From the NCBI GenBank assembly GCA_002633005.1, contig NMRA01000006.1, positions 258,544 through 322,543 of the forward strand: a DNA stretch of 64,000 nucleotides, given 5' to 3'. The position numbers were made by a program, and so were the translations under genes. The DNA is from Phoronis australis. Taxonomy: Eukaryota; Phoronida; Phoronidae. The notes under the pieces are model-generated. The model was given only the letters and a program-made list of their open reading frames with translations, searched no databases and was not told the DNA's origin. Positions 63,001 through 64,000 of the stretch are shown in pieces (the stretch's first letter is position 1; every line of letters starts with the position of its first letter).

Positions 63001-64000
63001 CAATGCGGTTTATTCAAGAGAAAATAAGCTGATAAAGACAATTTTAATGCTCTCTATTTACTGCACTGTAACTCAATCCTGCAATAATCTACTTCACATT
63101 ATAGCGCTATACTCATCTGGAAATATACTGTAGATGTAATATACTGTAGAACTGTAGATGTAATTTACTGTAGATGTTTAGCTTAACAACTGTATTTGGT
63201 TAAGGCTATGAGAAATCCTAGAAAAAATGTCCAAATTTGGTGAACTTTGGAACCTCATACCTCAGATGCAGCTGACCGGATTCAAGTGAAACGCGTGCAT
63301 TATGCACTGTTCTCGAATTGATTTTAAAATGTCCCACCTTTGCATAATGAGCTATAAAATGTAGGATTTTCAAAATTTTTATGAAAAACTAAAAAAGTAA
63401 TACATAAAACAGAAATGATACAACAAATAAATCTCTTGAGATAAAAATATGTATACAAATATTAAATAAACCTAGAAAACTGTAAATTGTCAATTATTTT
63501 TAAAATTACTGTTCTTCACTGTACTGCAACGAACGTCAGTGAAATACAGTTTAGTTTAATTGTTGAACTTGGTGTACAGAGCAGTATATTATGGTACACC
63601 ACAGTATGAGCTTATATTTTGACTTTTGCTCCCTAAACTGACATTTTCGAATACATGCCCTGGGCTTATCTGCAGAAAACTCCAGTATGTCTTCTTGACA
63701 AATTACTCAAAGATAGATGCACATACTTCAAAATCAACACTAAAAACATGTTTCAATCAAATTTATTCCTACTACTAAAAATAAATCACCGCCGGGATTA
63801 GCTCAACAATTTCACTACTAGTCATTTTCCTCAAACTTTCCATGAACACTTTATAGAGTTAAGTTTTGCCATACCTGATGAAGGTCCACGATTTCCTGGA
63901 TTGATATGTAAATAACCGGCTTGGTTACCATGGTAGCGTCCGTGAACTCGTCTACGTTGAATCGTGCCTCAGGTTCCTCCACGTCGCACGCTAGACGGAA
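53979..64000 (-). CDS. IQGAP: IQGAP-family Ras GTPase-activating-like scaffold, last nine coding exons; 5' part outside window
   Basis: Coding exons on the minus strand: 63875-64000 (cut by the window edge), 62416-62518, 61709-61847, 60187-60274, 59908-60014, 58903-59184, 55615-55746, 55329-55437 and 53979-54098. They give 401 residues and a TAA stop with consistent phases and GT-AG borders. Family knowledge: IQGAPs are large (about 1600-residue) cortical scaffolds that bind actin, calmodulin, Cdc42/Rac1, MAPK components and microtubule-tip proteins; their GAP-related domain lacks GAP activity. Seen here: the end of the GAP-related domain region (FNVDEFTDATMVTKPVIYIS), the SLTLTNKFEVP and VDVIRCQPGDNLT blocks, the RasGAP C-terminal domain with DIRNQRRYRQRRKQEL, and the C-terminal tail with FEISATEDSGVFDV and VNLLIFLLNKKFYGK. 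Paralogue type (1, 2 or 3) cannot be assigned. The protein ends two residues (RV) after the usual KFYGK. Confidence 0.96.
54099..55328 (-). other. IQGAP last intron
   Basis: Holds a family C SINE (54205-54370) and a family A repeat copy (about 54400-54660); no additional exon. Confidence 0.75.
54205..54370 (-). mobile_element. tRNA-derived SINE (family C), copy 3
   Basis: The minus strand reads GGTCCCGATAGCTCAATGAA, then CCTGGTTCGAGCTCCGGTCG; flanks match copy 1 (caatccagtcagacttata). Confidence 0.82.
55329..55437 (-). CDS. IQGAP: IQGAP exon FEISATEDSGVFDV
   Basis: One base closing Gln, then 36 codons: FKNVLFEISATEDSGVFDVA + VKYVGVPMDKVELVFQ; human FKNVIFEISPTEEVGDFEV. Acceptor TACCTTCCAG, donor CAG/GTAGGC, phase 0. 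Confidence 0.96.
55615..55746 (-). CDS. IQGAP: IQGAP exon: basic/aromatic linker and GVLLEIDGLP
   Basis: 132 bp: one base, 43 codons, two bases. KTHRRSWFNWKEASGTKVTS, then VKYNGEKLYERGVLLEIDGL (human: LKYTAARLHEKGVLLEIEDL). The first part differs from the vertebrate Lys-rich linker. A second AG 18 nt inside the exon (start 55728) keeps frame and could be an alternative acceptor. Donor CA/GTGAGT. Confidence 0.92.
55855..56690. repeat. Dispersed repeat family B, copy 2
   Basis: At least four sub-repeats built around gccactagg-ggc, each followed by atataaatacacttgctaaa-like or catagaaatctgtc-like blocks; matches 27660-28240. Confidence 0.75.
58095..58345. repeat. 75-bp minisatellite containing splice-donor-like copies
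   Basis: Units recur at 75-bp spacing (atattaactcacttttctc at about 58185 and 58260; diverged units on either side). The unit resembles the exon/intron border at 58870-58925, including the donor. Confidence 0.85.
58903..59184 (-). CDS. IQGAP: IQGAP exon: RasGAP C-terminal domain core
   Basis: 282 bp: one base, 93 codons, two bases. Contains DNYQAIINMVVQDIRNQRRY and RQRRKQELIRLRSALDSL, then YYNKYVKTCMDNLQQKGK; nearly identical in motif spacing to human IQGAP1. The region after the GRD binds Cdc42, beta-catenin, E-cadherin and CLIP-170 in mammals. Acceptor TTTTTTCCAG, donor GGAAA/GTAAGT. Confidence 0.98.
59185..59907 (-). other. IQGAP intron, 723 bp
   Basis: AT-rich; includes one TGACGTCA at 59711 that may be chance. 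No repeat recognised. Confidence 0.8.
59908..60014 (-). CDS. IQGAP: IQGAP exon, charged linker
   Basis: 35 codons plus two bases: EKLHAKLNKTRDEIDGRAKS, then KKAQLVRQQSMVGDR. Corresponds to the Lys-rich linker that in human IQGAP1 carries the PKC-type Ser1441/1443; RQQS here is a candidate basic-directed phosphosite, by inference. Acceptor TTGTTGTAG, donor CA/GTAAGT. Confidence 0.9.
60187..60274 (-). CDS. IQGAP: IQGAP exon VDVIRCQPGDNLT
   Basis: One base closing Arg, then 29 codons TKRMVVDVIRCQPGDNLTNI + LISTATDDQ; human TKRLIVDVIRFQPGETLTEIL. Acceptor TTCATTCTAG, donor CAG/GTATGT, phase 0. Confidence 0.96.
60275..61708 (-). other. IQGAP intron with exon-fragment copies
   Basis: Contains a 121-bp tandem duplication of the upstream exon's 3' end and donor at 61577-61697, a partial copy at about 61485-61576, and more degenerate copies around 60736-60790 and 60835-60885. 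Confidence 0.85.
61577..61697. repeat. 121-bp duplicate of exon 3' end plus splice donor
   Basis: Repeats ctggatattacctgatcaac and then tggacttgaggtcactgtta of the true exon end at 61698. On the minus strand it would encode FEVPDNDNSDLKSMLI and keeps the GTAATA donor, but it has no acceptor at its upstream border. Confidence 0.95.
61709..61847 (-). CDS. IQGAP: IQGAP exon SLTLTNKFEVP
   Basis: 139 bp: two bases, 45 codons, two bases. EISLTLTNKFEVPDDDNSDL matches human VSLTLTNKFDVPGDENAE. Acceptor GCGTTGTAG, donor ATCAG/GTAATA. The 3' end of this exon with its donor is duplicated in the following intron. Confidence 0.96.
61848..62415 (-). other. IQGAP intron, 568 bp
   Basis: Contains the perfect 20-bp-arm hairpin at 62241-62285; otherwise nothing recognised. 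Confidence 0.8.
62241..62285. repeat. Perfect inverted repeat, 20-bp arms, 5-nt loop
   Basis: Arms ttctcaaaataccagccact and its exact reverse complement, separated by atgac. Confidence 0.98.
62416..62518 (-). CDS. IQGAP: IQGAP exon LLYEHQD
   Basis: 34 codons plus one base: LLYEHQDSIATDEKDPLHEL then MEDLGDAPSIEELV, corresponding to human LLLDHQDAIAPEHNDPIHEL. Acceptor ATTTCCAG, donor GTCG/GTGTGT. The plus-strand open frame over it is a shadow. Confidence 0.96.
62519..63874 (-). other. IQGAP intron, 1.36 kb
   Basis: Has a (gttt)n run near 62925-62948 and a short atactgtagatgta repeat near 63125-63175; no exon. Confidence 0.8.
63875..64000 (-). CDS. IQGAP: IQGAP exon (5' cut by window edge)
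   Basis: 42 codons in frame from the edge: FRLACDVEEPEARFNVDEFT, then TKPVIYISIQEIVDLHQ. Aligns with human IQGAP1 FFQTACDVPEL...NVDEYSDL...TKPVIYISIGEI. Donor CAG/GTATGG, phase 0. Confidence 0.96.

Overview
This is eukaryotic, almost certainly bilaterian animal, nuclear DNA: AT-rich, intron-dominated, with canonical GT-AG splice junctions, tRNA-derived SINEs, miniature inverted-repeat elements (MITEs), minisatellites and two single-N assembly joins. No bacterial features (operons, Shine-Dalgarno sites, long ORFs) are present. The invertebrate-style CRTC N-terminus and the repeat landscape suggest a non-vertebrate animal, perhaps a marine invertebrate deuterostome, but the sequence alone does not fix the phylum.

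Two protein-coding genes can be reconstructed exon by exon, both on the minus strand and head-to-tail. (1) The last nine coding exons of an IQGAP-family scaffold (53979-64000; 401 residues plus stop in the window) run from the end of the GAP-related domain through the RasGAP C-terminal domain to the stop codon; the upstream part is beyond the right edge. (2) About 7 kb downstream begins a CREB-regulated transcription coactivator gene (CRTC/TORC), with start codon at 47008 and ten coding exons down to position 373 (483 residues); the C-terminal transactivation exon(s) lie beyond the left edge. All exon phases join without a break, and each gene's exons align in order with the human family members.

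Layout by region: 1-15.1 kb, CRTC exons 10 to 3 with short and medium introns full of MITEs, SINEs and a 25-bp minisatellite; 15.1-46.6 kb, the giant CRTC intron 2, with dispersed repeats, one false-looking tandem duplication, a fold-back palindrome and one weak plus-strand exon candidate; 46.6-47.0 kb, CRTC exons 2 and 1; 47.0-54.0 kb, intergenic and IQGAP 3'UTR; 54.0-64.0 kb, the IQGAP 3' half.

The two genes are not known to act in one pathway: IQGAP organises actin, Rho-GTPase and MAPK signalling at the cortex, while CRTC shuttles to the nucleus to boost CREB. Their adjacency, order and orientation match human IQGAP1-CRTC3 on 15q26.1 as recalled from general knowledge, so this looks like ancient conserved microsynteny. 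The most unusual structure is that two IQGAP introns carry repeat arrays built from the end of the preceding exon together with its splice donor.
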